NCBI RefSeq assembly: GCF_039531105.1
Contig: NZ_BAAAPK010000001.1
Coordinates: forward strand, 310,001 to 374,000
Direction of reading: 5' to 3'
From: Microbacterium lacus
GTDB taxonomy: Bacteria; Actinomycetota; Actinomycetes; Actinomycetales; Microbacteriaceae
DNA length: 64,000 bases
The position numbers were made by a program, and so were the translations under genes. How positions within the stretch are numbered: the stretch's first letter is position 1; each line of letters opens with the position of its first letter. The notes under the pieces are model-generated. The model was not told the origin of the DNA, ran no database searches, and was given only the letters and a program-made list of their open reading frames with translations. Below are positions 48,604 to 57,744 of the stretch, piece by piece.

Positions 48604-49164
48604 TCAGGCGTCGGGTGCACGCAGCGGGTCATCGGCCACCCACAGCTCGTCGTCCGCGCGGAGGGTCTGCCATGCGGCGTAGAGCACGCCGACCGCGGCT
48701 GCGACGCCGAGGACGATCGCGATCACGCCGCCCGCACCGATCCCCTGCTTGGGCGGGTCGAGGACGGTGAGCTTCGAGGCGATCTTCTTCGTCGCCTTGG
48801 CGCCGTACTTGTCGGCCTTCTTCGCGTAGGCGGCGGCATCCGGCAGCTGGAAACCCTTACCGGCGGCCAGACGCGACCGGGTGTCGTTCGCCGCGTCCCA
48901 GACCGACAGCGCCGAACCGACGACGGCACCCGCGGTGGGCACGACCTTGTCGGAGAGCACCTGCTTGGAGAACTGCTTGCTCTTGTCGACGCCGGCCTGG
49001 ACGCCCGGGATCAGCTGCTCGCGGTTGAAGTTGCCGAGCTGGCGGCCGGCTTCACGGGCGATGCCGGCTGCTTCGCTGACGAGGACCTGCTGCGACTCCC
49101 ACAGGTTGTTCGCCTGCGCCTGAAGCTTGCGGAGTTCCTTCTTGCGCTTGCGGTTGAGGCTCAC
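48604..49164 (-). CDS. Actinobacterial membrane-anchored protein of unknown function
   Basis: 186 residues from the GTG at 49164, with GGGAGGG 6 nt upstream; the open frame further upstream has no ribosome site. The N-terminus is strongly basic (NRKRKKELRKLQAQ), then a helical region rich in Ala, Lys and Gln. One membrane segment (about 137-160, GVIAIVLGVAAAVGVLYAAW) and an acidic C-terminus of about 20 residues complete it. No domain recognised. Divergent from the cyclophilin gene. Confidence 0.75.
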   Translation of the reverse strand: MSLNRKRKKELRKLQAQANNLWESQQVLVSEAAGIAREAGRQLGNFNREQLIPGVQAGVDKSKQFSKQVLSDKVVPTAGAVVGSALSVWDAANDTRSRLAAGKGFQLPDAAAYAKKADKYGAKATKKIASKLTVLDPPKQGIGAGGVIAIVLGVAAAVGVLYAAWQTLRADDELWVADDPLRAPDA

Positions 49165-49261
49165 GATTGCCCTCCCAAAGGCCGGGGGTAGTAGTCGTCC
49201 TATCTTGCCAGACGGTCGCGCAGACGGCAGGTTCTCGCACAACTCTGAAAGAATGATTGAC

Positions 49262-49834
49262 ATGCCTCAGCACACTGCAGTAGCGACTTTGCACACCAAC
49301 TACGGCGACATCGTCGTGAACCTCTTCGGCGACCACGCGCCCCAGACCGTCCAGAACTTCGTCGGCCTCGCCGACGGCTCGAAGGCGTGGACCGACCCCG
49401 CGACCGGAAAGCCGGGTGACGGACCGCTCTACAAGGACGTCGTCTTCCACCGCATCATCTCGGGCTTCATGATCCAGGGCGGAGACCCGCTCGGGCAGGG
49501 CACCGGCGGACCCGGGTACAACTTCAACGACGAGATCAACGGCGAGCTCACCTTCACCGCGCCCTACAAGCTCGCCATGGCCAACGCCGGCCTCCGCCGC
49601 AACGCGATCACCGGGCGGCCCGAGGGCACGAACGGCTCGCAGTTCTTCATCACGGTGCCCGGCCAGGGCGGTCGCGGTCCCGAGTGGCTGCAGGGCAAGC
49701 ACACGATCTTCGGCGAGGTCGCCGACGACGCGTCCAAGGCCGTCGTCGACACGATCAGCGACGTGCCCACGGCGGCGGGCGACCGGCCGATCGAGCCGGT
49801 GGTCATCCAGTCCATCGACGTCGTCTCGGTCTAG
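49262..49834 (+). CDS. Peptidyl-prolyl cis-trans isomerase, cyclophilin type
   Basis: 190 residues from the ATG at 49262. Cyclophilin motifs VVFHRIISGFMIQGGDP (catalytic arginine), GTGGPGYNFNDE, NGSQFFITV and HTIFGEV. No signal peptide, so cytosolic; accelerates proline isomerisation in protein folding. An ATG three codons upstream (49253) is the alternative start. Position near crgA is typical of actinobacteria. Confidence 0.95.
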   Translation: MPQHTAVATLHTNYGDIVVNLFGDHAPQTVQNFVGLADGSKAWTDPATGKPGDGPLYKDVVFHRIISGFMIQGGDPLGQGTGGPGYNFNDEINGELTFTAPYKLAMANAGLRRNAITGRPEGTNGSQFFITVPGQGGRGPEWLQGKHTIFGEVADDASKAVVDTISDVPTAAGDRPIEPVVIQSIDVVSV

Positions 49835-49850
49835 GACCCCGCCCGCGTCC

Positions 49851-50729
49851 GTGACATCGCCCGACCTCAGCCGCAACAGCGACAACTTCTGCTACCGGCA
49901 TCCCGACCGGCAGAGCTTCGTGCTGTGTCAGCGGTGCCTGCGCACGATCTGCCCCGAATGCCAGACGCAGGCCGCGGTGGGCGTGATCTGCCCGGAGTGC
50001 CTCGCCGATCAGCAGAAGGCCCAGACTCCCGCGCAGCGCAAGGCCGAGCGACGGTGGGCGCGCCCACGTGCGCTCACCGCGACGGACTCCCGTCCGCTGG
50101 TGACGTACGCGATCATCGCGATCACCGCCCTCGCCTTCCTCGTGGGTCTCATCCCCGGGGTCGGCGAGGGCGTCCGCGACACCCTCGCGTTCTGGGCGCC
50201 GTCTCTGTACCCGGAGCTGACCGGCACGTTCGAGCCGTGGCGGCTGCTCACCGTCTCGCTCGTGCACGGGAGCTTCTGGCACATCGGGCTGAACATGCTC
50301 GCGCTCTGGATGATCGGGCGCAGTCTCGAACCGCTGCTCGGTCGATGGCGCTTCCTGACGCTCTACGTGCTCAGCACTCTCGGCGGGTCGGTCGCGGTCT
50401 CGCTGCTCTCGTTCACGACTCCGGTGGTCGGTGCATCCGGCGCGATCTTCGGACTGTTCGGTGCCCTCATCGTGATCGGCCGCCACATCGGGGCGAACAT
50501 CGCCGGCATCGCGATCATCCTGGCGGTGAACCTCGCGATCGGCTTCATCCCCGGCTTCAACGTGTCGTGGCAGGCGCACGTGGGCGGGCTGGTGGTCGGG
50601 GCCCTCGTCGGCCTGATCTATGCGCGGACGCGTTCGATCCGGCGTCGACCCCTGCAGATCGGGCTCCTGATCGCTCTCGCGGTCGTGCTGCTCGCCCTCC
50701 TGCTCGTGCCGCCCGCGCTCTTCTTCTGA
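49851..50729 (+). CDS. Rhomboid-family intramembrane serine protease with N-terminal zinc-binding motif
   Basis: 292 residues. The N-terminal 50 residues contain Cys/His pairs (NFCYRHPDRQ, LCQRCLRTICPEC, GVICPEC), a B-box-like zinc motif common in actinobacterial rhomboids. Then six or seven helices with HGSFWHIGLNMLAL, catalytic serine in GASGAIFG and catalytic histidine in WQAHVGGLVVG. Cleaves membrane-protein substrates within the bilayer; substrates unknown. 16 bp after the cyclophilin gene. Confidence 0.94.
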   Translation: MTSPDLSRNSDNFCYRHPDRQSFVLCQRCLRTICPECQTQAAVGVICPECLADQQKAQTPAQRKAERRWARPRALTATDSRPLVTYAIIAITALAFLVGLIPGVGEGVRDTLAFWAPSLYPELTGTFEPWRLLTVSLVHGSFWHIGLNMLALWMIGRSLEPLLGRWRFLTLYVLSTLGGSVAVSLLSFTTPVVGASGAIFGLFGALIVIGRHIGANIAGIAIILAVNLAIGFIPGFNVSWQAHVGGLVVGALVGLIYARTRSIRRRPLQIGLLIALAVVLLALLLVPPALFF

Positions 50730-50735
50730 CCGGAG

Positions 50736-50820
50736 TTATCCACAGGTTCATCCACACCTGGGGATGGAATGACACCGGTGTAATTCACAAGTGGACAGAG
50801 CTGGGGACAACCCCCGGAAT
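50736..50820. promoter_or_regulatory. DnaA-box cluster outside oriC
   Basis: A perfect DnaA box TTATCCACA (50736-50744) and a one-mismatch box TCATCCACA (50748-50756) sit side by side. Degenerate inverted boxes (TGGGGATGG and TGGGGACAA) follow within 60 bp. The site lies in the 141-bp gap after the rhomboid gene, where both flanking genes end. Confidence 0.65.
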
Positions 50821-50822
50821 CG

Positions 50823-50852
50823 ATGAAGCCCCGGCCGCGGCCGGGGCTTCAT
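50823..50852. terminator. Bidirectional hairpin between rhomboid gene and crgA
   Basis: A 30-bp perfect palindrome, halves ATGAAGCCCCGGCCG and its complement. It lies between two convergent genes and is likely a shared terminator. Confidence 0.8.
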
Positions 50853-50870
50853 GGAAAGGGCGGAGGGCGG

Positions 50871-51110
50871 CTATCGCCAGCGGGTCGTCATGAGGAATCC
50901 GACGAACGCGATGCCGAACCCGATCACGAGGTTCCAGGCGCCGATACCCGGAATCGGGAAGTTCGAGCCGCTCAGGTAGAACACGAGCACCCAGACCAGC
51001 CCGATGAGCATGAGGCCGATCATGATCGGCTTGAACCACACCGGATTGGGTGCGAGTTCGCCTTCGCTGCGCTCCACGAGGGATTCGTCGTCTTTGCCGG
51101 GTCGTGCCAT
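50871..51110 (-). CDS. crgA: Cell division protein CrgA
   Basis: 79 residues from the ATG at 51110. A charged N-terminus of about 25 residues precedes two membrane helices (VWFKPIMIGLMLIGLVWVLVFYL and IGAWNLVIGFGIAFVGFLM), ending TTRWR as in other CrgA proteins. Interacts with FtsZ-ring and septal wall proteins in actinobacteria. A TAGGAT hexamer lies 7 nt before this ATG, supporting it over the start at 51119. Confidence 0.93.
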   Translation of the reverse strand: MARPGKDDESLVERSEGELAPNPVWFKPIMIGLMLIGLVWVLVFYLSGSNFPIPGIGAWNLVIGFGIAFVGFLMTTRWR

Positions 51111-51199
51111 GCCGACCATCCTACCCTCCCGCCCTGCGGCGGCACCGCGGGCCCTTCTCCCGGCGAGGGGGTGCGCGCGGACTGACCTAGACTCGCCGT

Positions 51200-51985
51200 G
51201 TGGATGCGGCGACCCCGGTTGAGATGGGGGATCCGCCGCGCCCTCCCCGACGTCGCCGTCCCACGTTCTTCGGTGTCCTCGGCGAGATCCTGATCACCGT
51301 CGGCATCATCACGCTCCTGTACGTCGGTTGGCAGATGTGGATCGGCGACCTCATCTACGGCGCTCAGCGCAACGCCACCGGTCGGGAGCTCTCCGAGGAA
51401 TGGGCGCAGGCCGCGCCCGCGCCGACGTCGGAGCCGACCGCGTCATCGTCGGCGAGTCCCACCCCGGCTGCAGTCGAACCCGTCGTGCTCCCCGAGCCCG
51501 CGGACGGCGAGGTCTTCGGCATCATGCACATCCCGAGATTCGGCGCCGACTACCAGGTTCCGATGGCGGGCGGAGTGAGCCGACCGGTGACCCTCGATCC
51601 GATCGGCATCGGCCACTACCCGGGAACGAAGATGCCGGGGGAGGTCGGGAACTTCGCGCTCGCCGCGCACCGGACGACGTACGGCAAGCCGTTCAACCGG
51701 ATCGCCGAGCTCCGCGTCGGTGACGCGATCGTGGTGGAGACGCCGGACGGGTGGTACACCTACCGGTTCCGCACCCTCGAGTACGTCACACCCACCGAGG
51801 TCGAGGTGCTCTCCCCCGTGCCGCAGGCACCGGACACCCCCGCCGGATCCCGCTACATCACGCTGACCAGCTGCAGCCCGATGTTCGCCATGACCGAGCG
51901 CATCGTGGCGTACGGCGTGTTCGATTCGTTCACCCCCCGTACGGCGGGGGCCCCGGCATCCCTCACGGAAGGCGCGACCGCCTGA
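51200..51985 (+). CDS. Class E sortase
   Basis: 261 residues. N-terminal membrane anchor (about 25-50), Pro/Ser-rich linker, then the sortase beta-barrel with catalytic histidine in LAAHRTTYG, cysteine in TLTSCSPMF and arginine in TERIVAYG. Class E enzymes such as Streptomyces SrtE cleave LAxTG signals and attach proteins, including chaplins, to peptidoglycan. The left-end repeat protein (LAATG) is a matching candidate substrate. A TAGACT hexamer ends 6 nt before the GTG. Confidence 0.93.
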   Translation: MDAATPVEMGDPPRPPRRRRPTFFGVLGEILITVGIITLLYVGWQMWIGDLIYGAQRNATGRELSEEWAQAAPAPTSEPTASSSASPTPAAVEPVVLPEPADGEVFGIMHIPRFGADYQVPMAGGVSRPVTLDPIGIGHYPGTKMPGEVGNFALAAHRTTYGKPFNRIAELRVGDAIVVETPDGWYTYRFRTLEYVTPTEVEVLSPVPQAPDTPAGSRYITLTSCSPMFAMTERIVAYGVFDSFTPRTAGAPASLTEGATA

Positions 51986-52140
51986 TGTACGCAGCCCTCT
52001 GGCACGTGCTCCCCGGACCCTGGTGGGTGCGGACGCTCATCCTGCTCCTCCTTGTCGCCGTCGTCCTGTACGGTTTGTTCTTCTTCGTCTTCCCCTGGAT
52101 CAGCTCGGTCGTGAACCCGCAGGAAGTGACCGTCGAATGA
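51985..52140 (+). CDS. Small single-pass membrane protein
   Basis: 51 residues, start overlapping the sortase stop by 1 nt (TGATG). One helix (about 15-38, VRTLILLLLVAVVLYGLFFFVF) followed by PWISSVVNPQEVTVE. No family assigned. Coupling to the sortase suggests an accessory role, but this is only inferred from position. Confidence 0.75.
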   Translation: MYAALWHVLPGPWWVRTLILLLLVAVVLYGLFFFVFPWISSVVNPQEVTVE

Positions 52141-52149
52141 GCGCGACCG

Positions 52150-52815
52150 GTGCGTGAGCGCGGGCAGATCCTCGTCGTCGACAACCACGACAGCTTCGTG
52201 CACACCCTCGTCGGCTACTTGCGCGAACTGGGGGCGCAGACACGGTTCGTCGAGGCCGATGAGATCCCGCCGGATGCCGCCGCCACCGTGATCGCGCCGT
52301 ACCGGGGGGTGCTGGTCTCGCCCGGACCCGGCACACCGGCCGATGCGGGCGCCTCGATCGCGGTCGTGCGCGCAGCGCATGACACCGGCACACCGCTCCT
52401 CGGCGTGTGCCTCGGACATCAGGCGATCGGGGAGGCGTTCGGCGCCGTCGTCGACGAGGCCCCCGACCTCATGCACGGCATGACTTCGCGGGTGAGCCAT
52501 GACGGCAGCGCCCTCTACGCGGGGGTGCCGAGCCCGTTCACCGCGGGACGCTATCACTCCCTCGCGATCCGGGAGGACACCCTGCCCCCGGAGCTCGCGG
52601 TCACCAGTCGCACCGAGGAGGGCGTCATCATGGGAGTCGCCCACCGCTTCGCCCCCATCGTGGGGGTGCAGTTCCACCCCGAGTCGGTGCTCACGGACGG
52701 CGGCTACCGGCTGCTCGGAAACTGGCTCGAATCGATCGGCTACGCGGATGCCGCCCGGCGGGGTTCCCGCTTGAACCCGCTTCGCCGGGCGGTCGGTCAG
52801 GTTCCGCTGCAGTAG
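52150..52815 (+). CDS. Class I glutamine amidotransferase, PabA/TrpG type
   Basis: 221 residues. ILVVDNHDSFVHTLVGYL at the start, oxyanion motif SPGPGTP, nucleophile cysteine in GVCLGHQAIGE and the His-Glu pair in VQFHPESVLT. Supplies ammonia for anthranilate or aminodeoxychorismate synthesis. No partner synthase lies adjacent. Its 3' end overlaps pknB by 19 bp, tail to tail. Confidence 0.9.
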   Translation: MRERGQILVVDNHDSFVHTLVGYLRELGAQTRFVEADEIPPDAAATVIAPYRGVLVSPGPGTPADAGASIAVVRAAHDTGTPLLGVCLGHQAIGEAFGAVVDEAPDLMHGMTSRVSHDGSALYAGVPSPFTAGRYHSLAIREDTLPPELAVTSRTEEGVIMGVAHRFAPIVGVQFHPESVLTDGGYRLLGNWLESIGYADAARRGSRLNPLRRAVGQVPLQ

Positions 52816-54497
52816 CGCAGGGTCACTTCCGAATTCACCGGTGCCTCGCCCGGGGGGATCGACTGCGTCGTGACGATGGGCGGGTCCGTCGCCGCGCAGT
52901 TCGGGTCCGCCTCCGTGATGACGATGAGCTGGGCGTCCGGGCCCTCGAGCTCGCGGGTCGCCGCGTCGAGCGTGTACCCGGTGACGTCGATGATCACGAC
53001 GCGGCCGGTCGCGGCCACCACATTCACCGTGCTTCCGACCGGAAGCGTCGCTCCCGCCGGCTGATCGGACGAGATGATCGTGCCGGCCGCGAGTCCGGGG
53101 TCGTTGCGCGGCGTCACGGTGCCGAGCTTCAGCTTCACCGCTTCCAGGGCCGCGGCCGCGGCATCCTGCGACAGTCCTTCCAGCGTCGGAACGGTCGTCG
53201 TCTCCTGACCCGACGAGACGTACACCCGCACCTGCTGACCGGGGCTCACCGAAGAGCCCGCCACCGGATCGGTGCGGATGACGTTGCCGATCGCCACATC
53301 GGCGTTCGGCTCGTCCACACGGAACGCCGTCAGGTCGGCGTCGCCGATCTCTCCGCTCGCGCGTTCGTACGTCATGCCGGAGACGTCGGGGACGAGTCGG
53401 GCGCTGGAGGGGACCTCGCCGCCCGGGCGGATAGAGACGACCCAGAACAGCACCGAGATGAGCAGAACCGCGATGACGGCGACACCCGCCCAGATCCAGG
53501 CGACCGGGGGGCCGGCCTGCGTGCGCTTCATGGTCGTGTCGGTGCTGAGCTGACGCAACGACCTGGCGGTCTCGGCGGCCTGCTTCGGGTTCGGGCCGTA
53601 CAGCTCGCTCGTGAGCGCCCCGACCGCGCGCTTGGAGGGGACCTTGCCGCCGATCGTCGCATCCAGCGCCTCACGGAACGCCGCGGCGTCCTGGTAGCGC
53701 TGGAACGGATCCTTCGCGAGCGCGCGGAGCACGACGGTGTCCATCGACCGCGGCACCGACTCGTTCGCCTCGGACGGCGCAAGAGGGGCTTCGCTCACGT
53801 GCTGATAGGCGACCGCGACGGGGGACTCGCCGCGGAATGGCGGCCGTCCGACGAGGAGCTCGTACAGCACCACGCCGGCGGAGTACACGTCGGCGCGTGC
53901 GTCGACCGGCTCGCCCTTGGCCTGCTCGGGCGAGAAGTAGGCGGCCGTCCCCAGGATCGTGGTGGTCTCGGCCACCGTCGACGACGAATCGGACACCGCG
54001 CGCGCGATGCCGAAATCCATGACCTTCACCTGTCCGGAGTCGGTGACCATGACGTTGCCCGGCTTGATGTCGCGGTGCACGACGCCCGCGCGGTGGGAGT
54101 ACTCCAGGGCTTCGAGGATGCCGTCGACGTAGCGCACCGCGTCGGCCACGGGCACCGGGCCGGCCGCGACGATGTCCTTGAGCAGCGCACCGTGGACGAG
54201 CTCCATCACGATGAACGGGACGGGGCGGACCGTGCCGTCGGGCGAGGTCTCGCTGTCTTCACCGGCGTCGTAGACGCGCACGATCGTCGGGTGGGCCATG
54301 CGCGAGGCGGCCTGCGCCTCGAGGCGGAACCGGGTGCGGAAGGAGTTGTCGTCGGCGAGGTCGCGGTTGAGCAGCTTGATCGCGACCTGGCGCCCGAGCG
54401 TGAGGTCGTAACCCCGGAACACGGTGGCCATGCCACCACGACCGATGAGTTCGTCGACGCGATAGCGCCCCGAAAGCACGCGCGGCTCAGCTGTCAC
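52797..54497 (-). CDS. pknB: Serine/threonine protein kinase PknB with PASTA repeats
   Basis: 566 residues from the GTG at 54497, with AGGGA 6 nt upstream. Kinase domain about 10-270: GRGGMATVF loop, VAIK lysine, HRDIKPGN catalytic loop, DFG. One membrane helix (about 335-360), then three extracellular PASTA-like repeats (VPDVSGMTYERA, VPTLEGLSQDAA, IDVTGYTLDAA) that sense muropeptides or lipid II in relatives. Controls growth and division. Last gene of the kinase/cell-shape operon. Confidence 0.95.
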   Translation of the reverse strand: MTAEPRVLSGRYRVDELIGRGGMATVFRGYDLTLGRQVAIKLLNRDLADDNSFRTRFRLEAQAASRMAHPTIVRVYDAGEDSETSPDGTVRPVPFIVMELVHGALLKDIVAAGPVPVADAVRYVDGILEALEYSHRAGVVHRDIKPGNVMVTDSGQVKVMDFGIARAVSDSSSTVAETTTILGTAAYFSPEQAKGEPVDARADVYSAGVVLYELLVGRPPFRGESPVAVAYQHVSEAPLAPSEANESVPRSMDTVVLRALAKDPFQRYQDAAAFREALDATIGGKVPSKRAVGALTSELYGPNPKQAAETARSLRQLSTDTTMKRTQAGPPVAWIWAGVAVIAVLLISVLFWVVSIRPGGEVPSSARLVPDVSGMTYERASGEIGDADLTAFRVDEPNADVAIGNVIRTDPVAGSSVSPGQQVRVYVSSGQETTTVPTLEGLSQDAAAAALEAVKLKLGTVTPRNDPGLAAGTIISSDQPAGATLPVGSTVNVVAATGRVVIIDVTGYTLDAATRELEGPDAQLIVITEADPNCAATDPPIVTTQSIPPGEAPVNSEVTLRYCSGT

Positions 54498-54580
54498 GGT
54501 CACTCCCTGGGTATGGCTGACTCAGCCTAACCGACACGACCGACCGCGCCCGGCGGCAGCGGCGGTCGTGCGGTGATGTG

Positions 54581-56290
54581 CTACGGGGTCGTCGTCGGGG
54601 CCGGTGTGGACGCGGCCTGTATCTGAGAGGTCGCCTCACCGGATGCACCCGAGTCGCGCTGACCCGCAGCGCCGCCGGAGCAGGTCACCGAGTAGGTCAC
54701 GATGACGGTCGCTCCCGGATTGTTGTCGGCCAGCACCTCGCCCGCGCGCTCGTTGGGTCCGAAGGTCGCGGTGGACTGCCCCGTGCTCGCGAACGTCGCG
54801 TTCGTGGCGGTGAAGTTGTAGGCGCTCACCGCTCCGGTTCCGGACGGGCACGTGTAGCCGCTCCACGACACCTGGGTGCTCGCGCCGGCCTCGACCGTCC
54901 CGGCGATCGACGGGGCGGAGGGCTGGGGCATCGCAGTCTGGTCGCCGTAGAAGGTCAGGGTGAGCAGCTGCGAGGGCGGGATGTTGCCGGTCGGGCTGAC
55001 GCGGTAGACCGTGTTGACCTGCTCGGCCGTGGGCGCGGGGTCTCCCGCGACGCAGTCGACGGCCTCGATTCCCGCGGCCTTCGCCTTCGCGGAGGCCTCC
55101 GTGCAGTCCATGCCCTCGAGGCCCAGACCGTCCACCGAGATCGTCGACGTCGTCGGGGTGGGCGTCGGGGTCGGCGTCGGGGTCGGTGTGCTCGAGGACG
55201 TCGTCGGATCCGGCGTCGGCTCCTGATTCGCCACGAATGCCCAGATCGTGCCGCCGAGGACGAGCAGAAGCAGGACGATGAGGGCGATGAGCGGCCAGGT
55301 CCACGGGCTGCGCTTCTTCTTCTCCTCGACACCCTCCTCCACGGCATCCGCTGCCGGGAGGATCCGGGTGGCGGCGCCGGTCGCGCCCGCCGGGGTGAGG
55401 AGCTGCGTCATGTCGTCGCCGACGGCGACGCCGGTCGCGATCGCGGGGACCGCGGCGGCCGCGGCCGCGAGATCGCCGCGACGGAGCGCCGTGGCCGCGC
55501 GGGCGACGGCGGCGGCCGATGCCGGACGGTCCTCGGGCTTCTTGGCGATCATCGCCATCACGAGGTTCTGCACCGGGACCGCGACGGTCGGCGGCAGCGG
55601 CGGAGGCTGTTCGTTGATCTGCGCCATCGCGATCGCGACCTGCGACTCGCCCGTGAAGGGCCGCTTGCCGGCGAGGCACTCGTACGCGACGATGCCGAGC
55701 GAATACGTGTCGGTGGCGGGGGATGCCGGGTGGCCGGAGGCCTGCTCCGGCGAGAGGTACTGCACCGTGCCCATCACCTGGCCGGTCGCCGTCAGCGGAA
55801 CCTGGTCGGCGATGCGCGCGATCCCGAAGTCGGTGATCTTGACGCGCCCGTCGGGCGTGATGAGGAGATTGCCGGGCTTGATGTCCCGGTGCACGAGTCC
55901 CGCGGCGTGGGCGGCCTGCAGGGCGGCGGAGGTCTGCGCGACGATGTCGAGCGTCTTGTCCGTGGAGAGCGATCCGTCCCTCTCGAGGATGGTGGACAGC
56001 GCCTCGCCGGGCACGAGCTCCATCACGAGGAACGCGCTGCCCGCCTCCTCGCCGTAGTCGAAAACGCTCGCGATGCCCTCGTGGTTCACGAGTGCCGCGT
56101 GGCGGGCCTCGGCGCGGAAGCGCTCGAGGAAGCCCGGGTCGCCCATGTACTCGTCTTTGAGGATCTTGATCGCGACGGTGCGGCCGATGACGTGGTCGGT
56201 GGCCTCCCACACTTCGCCCATCCCGCCGATGGCGATCCGCGAGTCCAGCTCGTACCGGCCTCCGAAGGTCACTCCCTGCGTCGGTCTCAT
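54581..56290 (-). CDS. pknA: Serine/threonine protein kinase PknA
   Basis: 569 residues. Kinase domain about 11-275 with IGGMGEVW, VAIKILK, HRDIKPGNLL and DFGIAR. A juxtamembrane linker (about 280-330), helix WPLIALIVLLLLVLGGTIWAFVA, a Thr/Pro repeat linker and an extracellular region containing one PASTA-like stretch (about 410-475) and a beta-rich end. Longer outside than mycobacterial PknA. Overlaps the pbpA stop region by 4 bp (ATGA). Confidence 0.93.
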   Translation of the reverse strand: MRPTQGVTFGGRYELDSRIAIGGMGEVWEATDHVIGRTVAIKILKDEYMGDPGFLERFRAEARHAALVNHEGIASVFDYGEEAGSAFLVMELVPGEALSTILERDGSLSTDKTLDIVAQTSAALQAAHAAGLVHRDIKPGNLLITPDGRVKITDFGIARIADQVPLTATGQVMGTVQYLSPEQASGHPASPATDTYSLGIVAYECLAGKRPFTGESQVAIAMAQINEQPPPLPPTVAVPVQNLVMAMIAKKPEDRPASAAAVARAATALRRGDLAAAAAAVPAIATGVAVGDDMTQLLTPAGATGAATRILPAADAVEEGVEEKKKRSPWTWPLIALIVLLLLVLGGTIWAFVANQEPTPDPTTSSSTPTPTPTPTPTPTTSTISVDGLGLEGMDCTEASAKAKAAGIEAVDCVAGDPAPTAEQVNTVYRVSPTGNIPPSQLLTLTFYGDQTAMPQPSAPSIAGTVEAGASTQVSWSGYTCPSGTGAVSAYNFTATNATFASTGQSTATFGPNERAGEVLADNNPGATVIVTYSVTCSGGAAGQRDSGASGEATSQIQAASTPAPTTTP

Positions 56291-57744
56291 CGTCCCAGCA
56301 CCGCCTCCATGACCTTCTTCGCGATCGGTGCCGCGATGGTGTTACCGCTGCCCGACTGACCCTGACCTCCGCCGTCTTCGACGACCACGGCCACGGCCAC
56401 CTCCGGGTTCTCCGCGGGCGCGAAGCCGGTGAACCACAGCGTGTACGGTCTGCTCGCCCCGTTCTCCGCGGTGCCCGTCTTTCCGCCCACGTCGACCCCG
56501 TCTATTCTTGCACCCGAGGCTGCGCCGTCACTGACATTGGCGACCATCATCGCCGTCAGTTCGGCTGCGATGTCGGAGTCCAGGGCACGCCCGAACTCGG
56601 TGTCCTCGAAGCTCTGCTGGACCGAGAGATCCGGTCCGATCACCTGGTCGACCATCCGCGGATTCATGACGACTCCATCGTTGGCGATTCCCGCAGAGAC
56701 CATGGCCATCTGCAGGGGCGTCGCGGTGACCTGGCCTTGGCCGAATCCGGTGAGAGCGGTCTGGGGGTCATCGAGTCCGCGCGGATAGCTCGAGGCCGTC
56801 GAGGTGAGCGGCATCGAGAACTGTGCGTTGAAACCGTACTTCTCGGCCTCCTCGCGGATCGCGGTGTCGCCGAGCTGCACCGCGAGCTCGGCGAACGGGA
56901 TGTTGCAGCTCAGCCGCAGCGCGTCGGCGATCGTGACCGTGTCGCCGGGTCCGCACGCCCCGCCGCCCGCGTTGAAGACGACGCTGCTGGACTGCGGGAG
57001 CTGATACGAGCCCGGATTGGGCAGAGTCGAGGTGGGCGTGTAGTCGCCCGAGGCGAGCGCCGCCGAGGCGACCACGAGCTTGAAGGTCGACCCCGGTGGG
57101 TTGAGGTCGCCGCCGATCGCGCGGTTGAACAGCGGATGCGAGGGGTCGGCATCCAGTGCGTCGTAAGTCTCGTTCACCTCGCCGGTGTTGTGCGACGCGA
57201 GCAGGTTCGTGTCGAAGCTCGGGCTGGTGACCATCGCGAGCACGCGTCCGGTGGACGGTTCGATCGCGATGACCGCACCCTGCAGGTCGCCGAGCGCGTC
57301 GTACGCCGCACGCTGGACGGCGGCATCCAGAGTCAGCTCGACGTTGGATCCGCGCGGCGGCTGCCCGGTGAGGATGCGGTCGATGCGCGCGAGGAACTGC
57401 GAGCCGGCCGTACCGCTGAGCTCCTGGTTCATCGCCTGCTCGATGCCGGTCGCCGCGCCGAGTGCGGGATTGATGTACCCGGTCACCGGAGCCCACATGT
57501 CCCCGTCGACGTAGACGCGCTGCCACGCGTAGACATCGTCCGACGGCACGGAGCTCGCGATCGCGGCGCCGCTGGCGATGATCGATCCGCGCTGCACTTC
57601 GTACGAGTCGTACAGCGCACGCGTGTTGCGGCTGTTCTCGGCGAGGGTCTCGGCCTGCACGACCTGGATCACGCTGGTGGAGGCGAACAGCGCAAGGAAC
57701 ATGAGCAGCATGAGGATGCTGAGCCGGCGGAGCTCCTTCGTCAT
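56287..57744 (-). CDS. pbpA: Penicillin-binding protein, class B transpeptidase
   Basis: 485 residues from the ATG at 57744; the open frame upstream overlaps rodA and is not used. An N-terminal anchor helix (about 8-28) precedes a dimerisation-type domain. The transpeptidase motifs are GSTFK (catalytic Ser), SCN and KTGTAE. Cross-links peptidoglycan, working with the SEDS glycosyltransferase encoded just upstream; start overlaps the rodA stop by 1 nt. Confidence 0.95.
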   Translation of the reverse strand: MTKELRRLSILMLLMFLALFASTSVIQVVQAETLAENSRNTRALYDSYEVQRGSIIASGAAIASSVPSDDVYAWQRVYVDGDMWAPVTGYINPALGAATGIEQAMNQELSGTAGSQFLARIDRILTGQPPRGSNVELTLDAAVQRAAYDALGDLQGAVIAIEPSTGRVLAMVTSPSFDTNLLASHNTGEVNETYDALDADPSHPLFNRAIGGDLNPPGSTFKLVVASAALASGDYTPTSTLPNPGSYQLPQSSSVVFNAGGGACGPGDTVTIADALRLSCNIPFAELAVQLGDTAIREEAEKYGFNAQFSMPLTSTASSYPRGLDDPQTALTGFGQGQVTATPLQMAMVSAGIANDGVVMNPRMVDQVIGPDLSVQQSFEDTEFGRALDSDIAAELTAMMVANVSDGAASGARIDGVDVGGKTGTAENGASRPYTLWFTGFAPAENPEVAVAVVVEDGGGQGQSGSGNTIAAPIAKKVMEAVLGR

